A stretch of DNA of 64,000 nt. Source: Streptomyces cylindrosporus (GTDB taxonomy: Bacteria; Actinomycetota; Actinomycetes; Streptomycetales; Streptomycetaceae). Below the pieces are notes generated by a model. It did not search any database. It saw only the letters and a program-made list of their open reading frames with translations, and was not told where the DNA came from. A program made the position numbers and the translations under genes. This document shows, piece by piece, positions 41,562 to 50,462 of this stretch; the first letter of the stretch is position 1, and every line of letters starts with the position of its first letter. The stretch spans positions 310,001 through 374,000 of the forward strand of contig NZ_JALDAY010000002.1 of the NCBI RefSeq assembly GCF_022698165.1, given 5' to 3'.

Positions 41562-42275
41562 TCAGCGCTGTTGACGCCTCAACCGCCAGACCTTGAAGTC
41601 GCTGATCCGGAAATGGCTCCAGGTCGTCCGGAAGGCGAAATGCCCGCTTGTGTACGGTTCCTGGTCCTCGTAGTCGAAGACGAGCCGCCCATTGTTCCAC
41701 CAGCGGACCGTCGGCCCGTCGGACACGATCCGGACCCGGTTGGGCTCGTTCGCGACGAGCAGCGGCTCGGTGTAGTCGTAGACCAGCGGTCGGGCCCCCG
41801 CCTGGCCGACGTAACGGCGCAGCCGGGTCGTGGTGTTGGTGTTGGCGCCGTAGCCGACGTAGTAGGTCCGGAGGTAGTCGTACTCGGCCAGCGCCCCGCC
41901 GCGCCGCGTGGCGAAGATGTCGTCCGGGGAGCGGACGTCGGTGGCGTTCCAGAAGTTGTTGAGGTCGGAGACACGGTCGTCGACCCCGCCTTCGGAGACG
42001 GCCGTGGCGGTGTACTCGATGACGTACGGCCCGTCGAGGCGCTGCCTGAACCAGACCGTCGCCCCGGCGGGTACGTCGACCTCCAGCATCCCGCGCGACG
42101 CGGCGACCGTCCCGCCCTGCTCCAGTTCGACGGCCCACTTGCCGAGGCCGTGCCGGAAGTCGTCGTGGGCGAGGAGACGCCTGCGGGGTGCGGCGCTCGC
42201 GCCTTCCGCGGGGGCGAGGGCGGCCAGGGCGGCACCTGCGGCGAGGGCTCCGAATGCTCTGCGCGTGGTCGTCAC
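41562..42275 (-). CDS. Tat-exported DUF6250 protein, probable carbohydrate-active enzyme partner
   Basis: A 237-residue secreted protein. The N-terminal TTTRRAFGALAAGAALAAL is a twin-arginine signal followed by an Ala-rich cleavage area. The mature part is beta-rich with DDFRHGLGKWAVELEQGG, the aromatic DLNNFWNATDVRSPDDIF, LRTYYVGYGANTNTTTRLRRY and GHFAFRTTWSHFRISDFKVW. This is the DUF6250 fold, a jelly-roll found with polysaccharide-degrading enzymes. It probably binds or cleaves a plant or microbial polysaccharide. Start GTG at 42275. A GAAAGCGCTTGCACC-like palindromic segment near 42320-42335, with core AAAGCGCTT, lies upstream and resembles LacI-family operators. Confidence 0.78.
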   Translation of the reverse strand: MTTTRRAFGALAAGAALAALAPAEGASAAPRRRLLAHDDFRHGLGKWAVELEQGGTVAASRGMLEVDVPAGATVWFRQRLDGPYVIEYTATAVSEGGVDDRVSDLNNFWNATDVRSPDDIFATRRGGALAEYDYLRTYYVGYGANTNTTTRLRRYVGQAGARPLVYDYTEPLLVANEPNRVRIVSDGPTVRWWNNGRLVFDYEDQEPYTSGHFAFRTTWSHFRISDFKVWRLRRQQR

Positions 42276-42319
42276 GTCGGACGGCTCCTTCTAGGGGAAG
42301 CACACTGGGAAGGGGGCGA

Positions 42320-42331
42320 TGGAAAGCGCTT
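42320..42331. promoter_or_regulatory. LacI-type operator-like palindrome upstream of DUF6250 gene
   Basis: GGAAAGCGCTTGC holds an AAAGCGCTT symmetric core at about 42322-42331, some 45 bp upstream of the DUF6250 start. The central CG pair and AAAGCG/CGCTTT-like arms are typical of LacI-family operators that govern carbohydrate genes in Streptomyces. Identification is by pattern only; no LacI gene is in the window. Confidence 0.45.
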
Positions 42332-42392
42332 GCACCAGTTGACGGGGATCACCCTGCCCCGCGCGACTCCCGTTGTCGACACCGCGGGAACA

Positions 42393-42430
42393 CCGAAGGC
42401 CGGACCCGGGGATCGGGGTCCGGCCTTCGG
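42393..42430 (-). terminator. Strong hairpin terminator after the M23 peptidase gene
   Basis: A perfect 15-bp inverted repeat CCGAAGGCCGGACCC (42393-42407) and GGGTCCGGCCTTCGG (42416-42430) with an 8-nt loop. It lies 30 bp beyond the stop of the LysM/M23 peptidase gene. Confidence 0.85.
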
Positions 42431-42460
42431 CGGCGTGTCAGGCAGTCGGTCGGCGGGGGG

Positions 42461-43387
42461 TCAGCCGACGGCGACGCCCTTCGAGCGGAGGTAGGCGACG
42501 GGGTCCACGTCGGAGCCGTAGTCCGGCGTGGTGCGGATCTCGAAGTGCAGGTGCGGGCCGGTGACGTTGCCGGTCGCGCCGGAGAGGCCGATCTGCTGGC
42601 CCTCGGTCACGGTCTGGCCGGCCGAGACGGAGAGCTGGGAGAGGTGGCCGTACTGGGCGTAGTAGCCGTCGGCGAGCTTGATGACGACCTGGTTGCCGTA
42701 GGCGCCGCCCCAGCCCGCGGAGACGACCGTGCCCGCGCCCACGGCCTTGAGGGGGGTGCCGGTCGGGACGACGAAGTCGACGCCGGTGTGGTAGCCGCTG
42801 GACCACATGCTGCCGGCCACGTGGTAGCCGGTGCCGATGGTGGCGCCGGAGACCGGGAGGGTGAACCCGGTGGCGGTGCTGGTGGTCTCGGCGGTGCGAG
42901 TGGCGGACGTCTTGGCGGAGGACGACTGCGACTTGGCCGAGGAGGAGGACCCGGTCGAGGACGAGGACTTGGACTTGGTGGTGCTCGTCGCGGCCTGCCT
43001 GCCGATGGTGAGCTTCAGGCCGGGGTGGATCAGCGACGGGTCGTCGCCCACCGCCTGGCGGTTGTCGGCGTAGAGCTTCTTCCAGCCGCCGGTGACGTTC
43101 TGCTCGTCGGCGATCTTCGAGAGATAGTCACCGACCCGCACCGAATAGGTGCGCACACCCGCGTTGTCGGCGGCGCTCTTCTTCTCGGCGGCCTTCTTCT
43201 GGGTCACCGGAAGGGATTGGGCGGCCTTTTCGGAAACCGACTGGGAAGCGGACTGCGTGGTGGCCGCATGGGCGCCGGTGGCCCCCATGAGCGGGAGGGC
43301 GAGAGCGGCGCCACCGGTTCCGGCGACGGCGATCGAGCGGGAAAGACGCGGGGACTTCGGGCGGCGGTGCTTACCCTTCGCGGGCAT
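42461..43387 (-). CDS. Secreted LysM and M23 peptidoglycan endopeptidase
   Basis: Cell-wall-remodelling metalloendopeptidase, 308 residues. A signal peptide (basic start, then AVAGTGGAALALPLMGATGAHA) is followed by a LysM domain (about residues 78-130; YSVRVGDYLSKIADEQN). A long Ser/Thr/Lys linker comes next, then the M23 domain with its metal sites: the His and Asp of YHTGVDFVVPTG and the HLH motif in GPHLHFEI. It cuts peptide cross-links in the wall during growth or spore germination. The 5' leader holds a ydaO/c-di-AMP riboswitch (43402-43576), as known for wall hydrolase genes of Streptomyces. A terminator follows. Confidence 0.93.
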   Translation of the reverse strand: MPAKGKHRRPKSPRLSRSIAVAGTGGAALALPLMGATGAHAATTQSASQSVSEKAAQSLPVTQKKAAEKKSAADNAGVRTYSVRVGDYLSKIADEQNVTGGWKKLYADNRQAVGDDPSLIHPGLKLTIGRQAATSTTKSKSSSSTGSSSSAKSQSSSAKTSATRTAETTSTATGFTLPVSGATIGTGYHVAGSMWSSGYHTGVDFVVPTGTPLKAVGAGTVVSAGWGGAYGNQVVIKLADGYYAQYGHLSQLSVSAGQTVTEGQQIGLSGATGNVTGPHLHFEIRTTPDYGSDVDPVAYLRSKGVAVG

Positions 43388-43401
43388 GGCGAATTCCTCT
43401 C

Positions 43402-43576
43402 CGGCGCCTGCGAGGTGAGCTGTCGGGTGCGGGCTGGAGATGCCCGGCCGCGCCGAGACGCGGCTTTACCCCTAGCCGTTCCGGAGACCGGAACAGGCGG
43501 TTGTACCTGTGGGTCCCCCGCTCCTGCCGTTCACGGGTGAGTTGTGCGGGCACCGGGCGGCGGCAGGATTGGGCGT
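43402..43576 (-). ncRNA. ydaO-yuaA c-di-AMP riboswitch
   Basis: In the leader of the M23 gene, the minus strand shows the conserved parts of the ydaO class in order. These are CCCAATCCTGCCG at the 5' side, CGGCAGGAGCGGGGGACCCA, GGGGTAAAGCCGCG, CGGGCATCTCCAGCCCG, and the 3' signature CCCGACAGCTCACCTCGCAGGC. When c-di-AMP binds, such switches usually turn off expression. It ends about 15 nt before the start codon, so it controls a terminator or access to the ribosome site. Established knowledge: this class controls resuscitation-promoting and cell-wall lytic genes in actinobacteria. Confidence 0.88.
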
Positions 43577-43854
43577 CCGTCCGGATTGGTGTGGAACGTA
43601 AGCGACCAAGACGCAAAGGGACAAGTGACGGTTCCCTGTGAATGCGATTCCCTTGATCCCTTTCCGGAATTCCCCGTCACCCTCCGTGAATCAGGAAGCT
43701 GTCGCCCGGACCAAATCCCCTTGAAAAACGCCCTGATTACGTGAACATGACGGGGCACGCACCGTCACGGATATGACGCTCCTCACGTGACGCTGCTCCA
43801 GCTTTCCTTATTCCACAGCGAGTTGGAATGAAGACGCCAATTCGGACAGAAGGC

Positions 43855-45924
43855 TCAGATGCGGCGCAGGCGGAGGACTGTCGCATCGAGGTCGCCGCGC
43901 AATCCGGTCCGAAGTCCGTGATGCAGCAATACGGCACCCCCGTGAACTTCGCCCGTTTCACGGCATTCGTACGAGGCCGTCGGGTCGAGGCCGCGCAGTC
44001 GCAGCGCCGGGACGGGTTCGCCGTAACTCTGCGCCTGGAGCCAGGCGAGGACGACCGCCTCGTCGCCGCGCACGTACTGCACCGCGCTCAGGCCGCCCGT
44101 CGGAGGCCGCAGCCGGTAGAGGTCGCCGTGCTGCACGAGGGGCCTGATCTCCTTGTAGAGGGCGACCCACTCGCCGGCCTCGGCGAGCTCCTCCTCGGTC
44201 CACCGCGTGAGGTCGCCGCCGACCCCGAGCACGCCGGCCATGGAGCTGACGAAGCGGAAGCGCAGTGAGCTGATGCGGCCGTTGAGCTGCGCGTTGGGGC
44301 TGTCGGTGACCCAGGCGGCCATCACGCGCGCGGGGTGGATCTGGCTGAAGCCGTGCTGGATGGCGAGCCGGTCCAGCGGGTCGGTGTTGTCGGAGGTCCA
44401 CACCTGGTCGGTGCGGCTCATGACGCCGAGGTCGATCCGGCCGCCGCCGCCCGAGCAGGACTCGAAGGCGACGCCGGGGTGGGCGGCCCGCAGTCGGTCC
44501 AACAGGGCGTAGAAGGCGCGCACATGGTCGACCCACAGACGCTGCGGGTAGGCGTCGCCGGGCCAGCCGGCGTCGGTGAAGCAGCGGTTGAAGTCCCACT
44601 TGACGTAGTCGATCGGGGCGCTCGTCAGGAGGGTGTCGAGGCGCTCCCAGAGGTACTCCTGGACGTCCTCGCGGGCGAGGTTGAGGACGAGCTGATTACG
44701 GAATTCCGTCCGCTTTCGTCCGGGTTGGAACTGCACCCAGTCGGGGTGGGCGCGGTAGAGCTCGCTGTCCGGATTGACCATTTCGGGCTCGACCCAGATA
44801 CCGAACTGCATGCCGAGCGCGTGCACGTAGTCGGCGAGCGGCGCGAGGCCCTTGGGGAACCGGTCGGGGTTGGGCGTCCAGTCGCCGAGCCCGGCGCGGT
44901 CGCTGGTGCGCGCGCCGAACCAGCCGTCGTCGACGACGAAGAGCTCGACGCCGATCGCCGCGGCCCGCCGGGCGAGCGTGCCCTGCTGCTCCTCGGAGAT
45001 GTCGAACTCGGTGGCCTCCCAGGAGTTGAACAGCACCGGGCGGTCCTGCTCGGCGTCCGGGATCACGTACGCGCGCTGGTACGCGTGCCAGGCCCGGCTC
45101 GCGCCCCCGAAGCCGCCGTCGCTCCACAGGCCGGCGAAGACGGGGGTGGTGTACGACTCCCCCGCCTCCAGTCTCAGCAGCCCGGAGTCGTCGTGGCCGG
45201 CGCCGCCGGTGATCTGCACGCGCGCGTCCGGGAGTTGCGCCACCGCGATGCGCCAGGAGCCGGACCAGCCGAGGGCGCAGCCGTAGACCTCGCCGCGCTC
45301 CTCGGTGGCGTCGGTGTCGAGCGCGACCCAGGGCAGGTGCTGGTGGCCGGTGTGGCCGCGGCGGCTGCCGATGATCTTCTCGCCGTAGGTGAGCGGCGCG
45401 GCGGTGAGCAGGGACTCCGCGGCCCAGCGGCCGTGCAGCTGGGACAGGCGCCAGTCCTCGCGGTCGGGCAGGGTCCAGGTGGCGGAGTCGGCCCGCAGCA
45501 GCTCCAGGGCGGGCCCTTCGTTGCCGAGCTCGACCCAGCGCTCCACGACGTCGTGGCGCATCCGGTAGTGCAGCGTGACGGTCAGCCCCGCGTCCCGGAA
45601 GCGCAGCCGCAGGTGGTCGCCCTCCGCCTCGTACGCCTCGAAGGTCCACTCGGTGCCGCGGCGCTCCTCGGTGCGCACGGACAGGGCGGGGCGGACGAAG
45701 CGGGGGCCGCCCTCGACCGGGTACTCCTCACGGCCGTCGAGCCGCGACTCGAAGGGCCAGTAGTCCGGCAGCGGGCGCACGGCGAGCGCCTCGGCGTCGG
45801 CGAGCGCGATCCGCGGACCCCAATGCAGATGCAGCAGCTCGTCGGCCTCGGTGAGGTGGACGGCGTAACTGCTGGTCGGCCCGGAAAGAACCCAGGTACG
45901 GCCGCGGTCGGAGATCTCCAGCAT
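43855..45924 (-). CDS. GH36 alpha-galactosidase
   Basis: Cytoplasmic glycoside hydrolase of 689 residues, no signal peptide. The GH36 catalytic nucleophile is in VKWDFNRCF, the acid/base Asp is in VWTSDNTDPLDRL, and the VDDGWFGARTSDRAGLGDW segment recognises the galactose. The N-terminal beta-sandwich and C-terminal beta domain are present; length is normal. It hydrolyses terminal alpha-galactosides (melibiose, raffinose). The ATG at 45924 with GGGGG just before is chosen over an upstream GTG/ATG with no ribosome site. The divergent phosphatase gene begins 168 bp away. Confidence 0.92.
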   Translation of the reverse strand: MLEISDRGRTWVLSGPTSSYAVHLTEADELLHLHWGPRIALADAEALAVRPLPDYWPFESRLDGREEYPVEGGPRFVRPALSVRTEERRGTEWTFEAYEAEGDHLRLRFRDAGLTVTLHYRMRHDVVERWVELGNEGPALELLRADSATWTLPDREDWRLSQLHGRWAAESLLTAAPLTYGEKIIGSRRGHTGHQHLPWVALDTDATEERGEVYGCALGWSGSWRIAVAQLPDARVQITGGAGHDDSGLLRLEAGESYTTPVFAGLWSDGGFGGASRAWHAYQRAYVIPDAEQDRPVLFNSWEATEFDISEEQQGTLARRAAAIGVELFVVDDGWFGARTSDRAGLGDWTPNPDRFPKGLAPLADYVHALGMQFGIWVEPEMVNPDSELYRAHPDWVQFQPGRKRTEFRNQLVLNLAREDVQEYLWERLDTLLTSAPIDYVKWDFNRCFTDAGWPGDAYPQRLWVDHVRAFYALLDRLRAAHPGVAFESCSGGGGRIDLGVMSRTDQVWTSDNTDPLDRLAIQHGFSQIHPARVMAAWVTDSPNAQLNGRISSLRFRFVSSMAGVLGVGGDLTRWTEEELAEAGEWVALYKEIRPLVQHGDLYRLRPPTGGLSAVQYVRGDEAVVLAWLQAQSYGEPVPALRLRGLDPTASYECRETGEVHGGAVLLHHGLRTGLRGDLDATVLRLRRI

Positions 45925-46092
45925 CAAGCCCCCACACATTCGAACAGGTGCGATCAATCGGCAACATCATCAAGGGACGCGGGGTCGGACTGCAACGCCT
46001 GTGGACAACTCATTGCCCCAGGAACCCATGTCGTATCGTCGAGAAGGTGCCCGTCGACGAGCGGCGACGGCGGGCGAGTGGGAGGAGCCCCC

Positions 46093-46890
46093 GTGACGCA
46101 GCAGATCCCCTCGACGGAGCCCGAGCTGTCCGGTGTCCGCAATTTCCGCGACGTGGGTGGGCTGCCGACGGTGGACGGACGGCGGGTGCGGTACGGAGTG
46201 CTGTTCCGCAGCGGGCACCTCGCGCACGCCACGGAGGAGGACGCGGAGTTCCTCGCCTCCCTGGGACTGCACACGATCTTCGACTTCCGCAACGCGGCGG
46301 ACCAGAAGCTGGAGGGCCCGGACGTCGAGCTGCCGGGCGTGCTCAACGTGAACCTGCCGCTGACGGACCCGGCGGACGGGGCCGAGTTCTGGAAGATGGT
46401 CCGGGACGGCGAGATCGAGCAGCTGCGGGAGATCCTCGGCGAGGGCAAGGCCGCCGATCGGATGATCGTCTCGTACCGCACGATCATCAAGGAGCGCACC
46501 GGTGAGCACGCGCGCGTACTGCGCTCGCTGGCCGAGGACAGCGTGCCGGCGCTGATGCACTGCGCGGCGGGCAAGGACCGCGCGGGGCTGTCCATAGCCG
46601 TGACGCTGCTCGCCCTGGGTGTGGAGCGCGAGGCGATCGTCGCCGACTACCTGGAGTCCAACGCACGGCACCGCCGCTACAAGGTGCACCGCAGCGGCTC
46701 CTCCGCAGCGGGCTACTCCCCCGAGGTGATGGAGCTCCTCAGCCCCCTGTTCGAGGCCCGCGCCGAGTATCTGACGGCGGCCTTCGACACCATCGAGGAG
46801 ACGTGGGGGGACGTGGACACCTACCTGGCGCAGGGCCTGGGGGTCACGCCCGAGGTGCGCGAGCGGCTGCGGGAGCGGCTGCTCGACTAG
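46093..46890 (+). CDS. Tyrosine-protein phosphatase (PTP/DSP superfamily)
   Basis: Protein phosphatase of 265 residues. The active-site loop is HCAAGKDRAG with Cys157 and Arg163 (C-x5-R), and the N-terminal GVRNFRDVGGLPT motif is typical of the bacterial Tyr/Ser phosphatase family (Y_phosphatase3). It removes phosphate from Tyr, Ser or Thr of proteins or from phosphoinositides. The GTG at 46093 follows GGAGGAG with 5 nt spacing. An upstream extension of the same frame is antisense to the GH36 gene and not coding. It stands alone. Confidence 0.9.
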   Translation: MTQQIPSTEPELSGVRNFRDVGGLPTVDGRRVRYGVLFRSGHLAHATEEDAEFLASLGLHTIFDFRNAADQKLEGPDVELPGVLNVNLPLTDPADGAEFWKMVRDGEIEQLREILGEGKAADRMIVSYRTIIKERTGEHARVLRSLAEDSVPALMHCAAGKDRAGLSIAVTLLALGVEREAIVADYLESNARHRRYKVHRSGSSAAGYSPEVMELLSPLFEARAEYLTAAFDTIEETWGDVDTYLAQGLGVTPEVRERLRERLLD

Positions 46891-47133
46891 GGCGCGTTCG
46901 GGTCGGGAGCACAGGGCCGGTCGTCGCCGCGGAGTGGATGCCGCGGCGGGGCCGGCTCAGTCATGTCGCGCCGCTGACAGTTGCTCACATACCTGCTGGA
47001 CCCACAGATTTAACCGCATGCCCCTTGTCACGCCATTTTCTACGCGCGTAACCTCAGCCGATCGCATGGATCCCACCGGTCGTCAGCACCTCATGTGCCG
47101 TTTCTCCGGCGGACGTTGAAGGAGTCAACCCTC

Positions 47134-49581
47134 GTGCAGATTCACAGACCGAGCGCATCGCGCGTGGCCGGCGCCGCGTTCATAGCCGCCACCGCCACCG
47201 CGGCCGTCATCGTGGCACCGCTGCCCGCCGCGTTCGCCACCCCGTCGGCGAACGCCGTCATCTCGGAGGCGTACGGCGGCGGAGGCAACTCCGGCGCGAC
47301 GCTCACGAACGACTTCGTGGAGCTGGCCAACCGCTCGACGGCGGCCTTCCCGCTGGACGGCTACAGCCTCCAGTACCTGCCGGCCTCCGCCTCCGCGGGC
47401 TCGCTGTGGCAGGTCACCCCGCTCACCGGGTCGCTCCCGGCCGGCGGCGACTACCTGGTCTCCGAGGCCGCCGGCACCGGCGGCACGACCGCGCTGCCGA
47501 CCGCGGACGCGAGCGGCAGCATCGCGATGGCCGCGGGCAGCGGCACCGTGGCCCTGGTCAAGGGCACCACGGCCCTGACCTGCAAGACCGTCGCCGACTG
47601 CACCGGCGACGCCGATGTCGTGGACCTCCTCGGCTACGGCACCGCCGTCGTCCGCGAGGGCACCGCCGCACCGACCGCGAGCAACACGACCTCCGTGTCC
47701 CGGGCCGCCTCGCTCGCCGACACCGACGACAACTCGGCGGACTTCACCGCCGGTACGCCCACCCCGACCAACAGCGCGGGCGACACCGCGAGCGGCGGCA
47801 GCGGCGGCGGTACGGGCGGGCCGACGGCTCCGGGCCCGTTCCGGATCCACGACATCCAGGGCACCACCCGTATCTCGCCCCTCAAGGGCCAGAGCGTCGT
47901 CGGCGTCCCCGGCATCGTCACCGCCGTGCGCACCACCGGCAGCAAGGGCTACTGGATCCAGGACCCGAACCCGGACTCCGACCCCGCCACCAGCGAGGGC
48001 CTGTTCGTCTACACCGGCTCCGCCACCCCGACCGTCTCGGTCGGCGACTCGGTGCTGGTCAGCGGCAAGGTCTCGGAGTACTACCCGTCCTCCACCGCCC
48101 AGTCGGTCACCGAGCTCGGCAGCCCGGTCTCCACCACGCTCTCCACCGGCAACGCGCTCCCGGACCCGGTCGCCCTGAACGACTCCACCATCCCGGACGC
48201 GTACACCCCGACGAACAACGGCGGCAGCATCGAGGGCCTGACCCTCCAGCCGACCGTGTACTCGCAGGACTTCTACGAGTCCATCGAGGGCATGCGCGCC
48301 TCGGTCACCGACGCCCGGGTGACCGGTCCGACCAACAGCTACGGCGAGATGTTCGTCACCGCCAAGCCCGGCGAGAATCCCACCAAGCGCGGCGGCACCA
48401 TCTACGGCGGCTACGACCAGCAGAACACCGGCCGGATCGAGATCGTCTCGGCCGACGGGACCACGCCGGTCCTCAACGTGGGCGACGAGCTGTCCGGCAC
48501 CACCACGGGGCCGGTCGACTACTCCGACTACGGCGGCTACCTGCTCGCGCCCACCGCCGCGACCACCGGCACGGCCGTCGACAACGGGCTCAAGCAGGAG
48601 GTGACGCGCCGGCAGAAGGGCGACGAGCTGGCGCTTGCCACCTACAACGTCGAGAACCTCGACCCGACCGACAGCGACGACAAGTTCGCCCGGCTCGCCA
48701 AGGGCATCGTCACCAACCTGTCCAAGCCGGACATCGTCACCCTGGAGGAGATCCAGGACGACAACGGCGCCACCGACGACGGCACGGTCTCCTCCGAGGC
48801 GACGCTGAAGAAGTTCACCGACGCCATCGTGGCGGCCGGCGGGCCGAGGTACTCGTGGCGCTACGTCAATCCGGTCAACGACCAGGACGGCGGCGAGCCC
48901 GGCGGCAACATCCGCCAGGTCTTCCTGTTCAACCCCCAGCGCGTCTCCTTCGTGGACCGCGCCTCCACCGGTGACGCCTCCACCACGGCCGTGTCGGTGG
49001 TCAAGGACCGCAAGGGCGCGGCCCACCTGTCCGCCTCCCCGGGCCGCATCGACCCCACCAGCACCGCCTGGAACAGCAGCCGCAAGCCGCTGGTAGGCGA
49101 GTTCCGGTTCCAGGGCAGGACGGTCTTCGTGATCGCCAACCACTTCAACTCCAAGGGCGGCGACCAGCCCATGCACGGCCGCTACCAGGAGCCGACGCGC
49201 TCCTCGGAGACGCAGCGCAAGCTTCAGGCCGAGGAGGAGAACGCCTTCGTCGACAGCCTCCTGGACGCCGACCCCAAGGCCCAGATCGTGGCCCTCGGCG
49301 ACCTGAACGACTACGAGTTCTCCGACGCGGTCAAGACCCTCACGGACAACGGTGACGTCCTCACGGACCTGATCACCACCCTCCCGGCCGCCGAGCGCTA
49401 CAGCTACGTCTACGACGGCAACAGCCAGACGCTGGACCACATCCTGACCAGCCCCTCCATCACCCACTACGACTACGACGTCGTCCACATCAACTCCGAG
49501 TTCGCCGACCAGGCGAGCGACCACGACCCCCAGGTCGTCCGGATCGACGTCAAGGACTGCGGCTTCAAGGGCCACAAGTAG
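47134..49581 (+). CDS. Secreted ExeM/NucH-type nuclease with lamin-tail and endonuclease/exonuclease/phosphatase domains
   Basis: An 815-residue extracellular nuclease. The signal peptide (about residues 1-35, AGAAFIAATATAAVIVAPLPAAFA) is followed by a lamin-tail domain (SEAYGGGGNSGATLTNDFVEL). An OB-fold region comes next (GVPGIVTAVRTTG), and an endonuclease/exonuclease/phosphatase domain from about residue 500 with ATYNVENLD, GDLNDYEF and DHDPQVVRID. It degrades extracellular DNA for phosphate or nucleotides. GTG at 47134 follows AAGGAG. A poly-Gly/Ser/Thr linker (residues 225-240) separates the domains. A hairpin terminator ends the gene. Confidence 0.92.
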   Translation: MQIHRPSASRVAGAAFIAATATAAVIVAPLPAAFATPSANAVISEAYGGGGNSGATLTNDFVELANRSTAAFPLDGYSLQYLPASASAGSLWQVTPLTGSLPAGGDYLVSEAAGTGGTTALPTADASGSIAMAAGSGTVALVKGTTALTCKTVADCTGDADVVDLLGYGTAVVREGTAAPTASNTTSVSRAASLADTDDNSADFTAGTPTPTNSAGDTASGGSGGGTGGPTAPGPFRIHDIQGTTRISPLKGQSVVGVPGIVTAVRTTGSKGYWIQDPNPDSDPATSEGLFVYTGSATPTVSVGDSVLVSGKVSEYYPSSTAQSVTELGSPVSTTLSTGNALPDPVALNDSTIPDAYTPTNNGGSIEGLTLQPTVYSQDFYESIEGMRASVTDARVTGPTNSYGEMFVTAKPGENPTKRGGTIYGGYDQQNTGRIEIVSADGTTPVLNVGDELSGTTTGPVDYSDYGGYLLAPTAATTGTAVDNGLKQEVTRRQKGDELALATYNVENLDPTDSDDKFARLAKGIVTNLSKPDIVTLEEIQDDNGATDDGTVSSEATLKKFTDAIVAAGGPRYSWRYVNPVNDQDGGEPGGNIRQVFLFNPQRVSFVDRASTGDASTTAVSVVKDRKGAAHLSASPGRIDPTSTAWNSSRKPLVGEFRFQGRTVFVIANHFNSKGGDQPMHGRYQEPTRSSETQRKLQAEEENAFVDSLLDADPKAQIVALGDLNDYEFSDAVKTLTDNGDVLTDLITTLPAAERYSYVYDGNSQTLDHILTSPSITHYDYDVVHINSEFADQASDHDPQVVRIDVKDCGFKGHK

Positions 49582-49602
49582 TACGCGAGCAGTATGTGGG
49601 AG

Positions 49603-49633
49603 GGGCCCCGGTACTCGTCGGGTACCGGGGCCC
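49603..49633. terminator. Hairpin terminator between convergent genes
   Basis: Perfect 12-bp arms GGGCCCCGGTAC (49603-49614) and GTACCGGGGCCC (49622-49633) with a 7-nt loop. It serves the nuclease gene and the convergent DUF6126 gene. Confidence 0.85.
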
Positions 49634-49648
49634 TGGCCGTCGTGGCGA

Positions 49649-49774
49649 CTACTTGGCGCCCACCGCGAACAGCAGGTAGACGAAGGCCGCGAAGAGGTGT
49701 CCGACGGCGATGTAGATGATCAGGCGCACCCAGAGGGCGCGGGGGAACTTCTCCTCCATGTTCCGTTCGCTCAT
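49649..49774 (-). CDS. DUF6126-like small membrane protein
   Basis: A 41-residue protein with a short charged start (MSERNMEEKFPRALWVR) and one transmembrane helix (LIIYIAVGHLFAAFVYLLFAVG). It matches the small DUF6126 family of Streptomyces found beside a cupin regulator. The start ATG (49772-49774) overlaps the regulator stop by 4 bp, so the two are coupled. Function unknown; the pairing suggests a membrane partner. Confidence 0.8.
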   Translation of the reverse strand: MSERNMEEKFPRALWVRLIIYIAVGHLFAAFVYLLFAVGAK

Positions 49775-50403
49775 GGCGTGTCTCCGGTGATCGGGCCCAG
49801 GCACAGCGTGGCCGTGGGGCTCTGCAGCAGGGTGTGTACGAACAGGAGCTCGACGCCGTCGGGATCCTGGGCGGCGATGCGGTGCGGGGTCAGCGAGTCG
49901 AAGTGCGCGCTGTCGCCCGGTCCGAGCCGGTGCGTGGTGTCGCCGAGGCGCAGCCGCAGCCGTCCGCGCAGGACGTACAGCCACTCCTCGCCGGGATGCA
50001 CCCGCACGATGTCGCCCTGGGAGCCGTGCGGCACGTGGACGCGCAGGGCCTGCATGCCGCGGCCGGGCGCCCCGGCCTGGAAGTAGGTCCAGCCGCCCGC
50101 CGCCGTCGGCTCCATGTCGGCCGCGCGCACGATCGAGTCCCGGTCGGCGACCGTCTCGCCGAGCAGTTCCGAGACCGTCGTACCGTAGATACGGGCGAGT
50201 GCGAGCAGCATCGGCAGCGAGGGCTGGCGCTGCCCGGTCTCCAGCCGGGAGAGATGGGCCGCGGACAGCCCGGCGGCGCTCGCCGCGGCCTCCAGCGTGA
50301 GGGAGGCACGGCGGCGCAGGGCGCGCAGCTGTGGCGCGACGGCGGGCAGGTCCGGTCCGGCGGGCGGCTCGGACGCGGCTTCCGGAGAGCTCATGCTCTC
50401 CAT
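49771..50403 (-). CDS. XRE regulator with cupin sensor domain
   Basis: A 210-residue transcription factor. The HTH is at about residues 28-82 (TLEAAASAAGLSAAHLSRLETG) and the cupin at about 130-200 (HPGEEWLYVLRGRLRLRLGD ... DSAHFDSLTPHRI). Such proteins sense small ligands with the cupin. It is coupled to the DUF6126 gene. The upstream 50404-50455 region contains the symmetric sequence TTGCCTCNGAGGCAA; related halves occur at 50415-50452 and are likely its operator. Confidence 0.87.
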   Translation of the reverse strand: MESMSSPEAASEPPAGPDLPAVAPQLRALRRRASLTLEAAASAAGLSAAHLSRLETGQRQPSLPMLLALARIYGTTVSELLGETVADRDSIVRAADMEPTAAGGWTYFQAGAPGRGMQALRVHVPHGSQGDIVRVHPGEEWLYVLRGRLRLRLGDTTHRLGPGDSAHFDSLTPHRIAAQDPDGVELLFVHTLLQSPTATLCLGPITGDTP

Positions 50404-50413
50404 TCAGCCGGAG

Positions 50414-50452
50414 CTTTGCCTCCGCGGCAAATTTCTTGCCTCAGAGGCAAAA
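50414..50452. promoter_or_regulatory. Palindromic repeats TTGCCTC/GAGGCAA upstream of cupin regulator
   Basis: TTGCCTCcgcGGCAAA at about 50414-50431 and TTGCCTCaGAGGCAAAA at about 50436-50453 form two palindromes 22 bp apart, one to two dozen bases upstream of the XRE start. This is a typical self-repression site for the cupin XRE regulator. It also lies downstream of the hopanoid operon end. Confidence 0.65.
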
Positions 50453-50462
50453 CCCCCTGCCG

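Noticed and set aside
47125..49575. 816-codon open frame antisense to the secreted nuclease
   Set aside because: A shadow of GC-rich codon bias. The composition is Val/Gly/Arg-rich and lacks motifs, while the plus strand encodes a full nuclease with a signal peptide.
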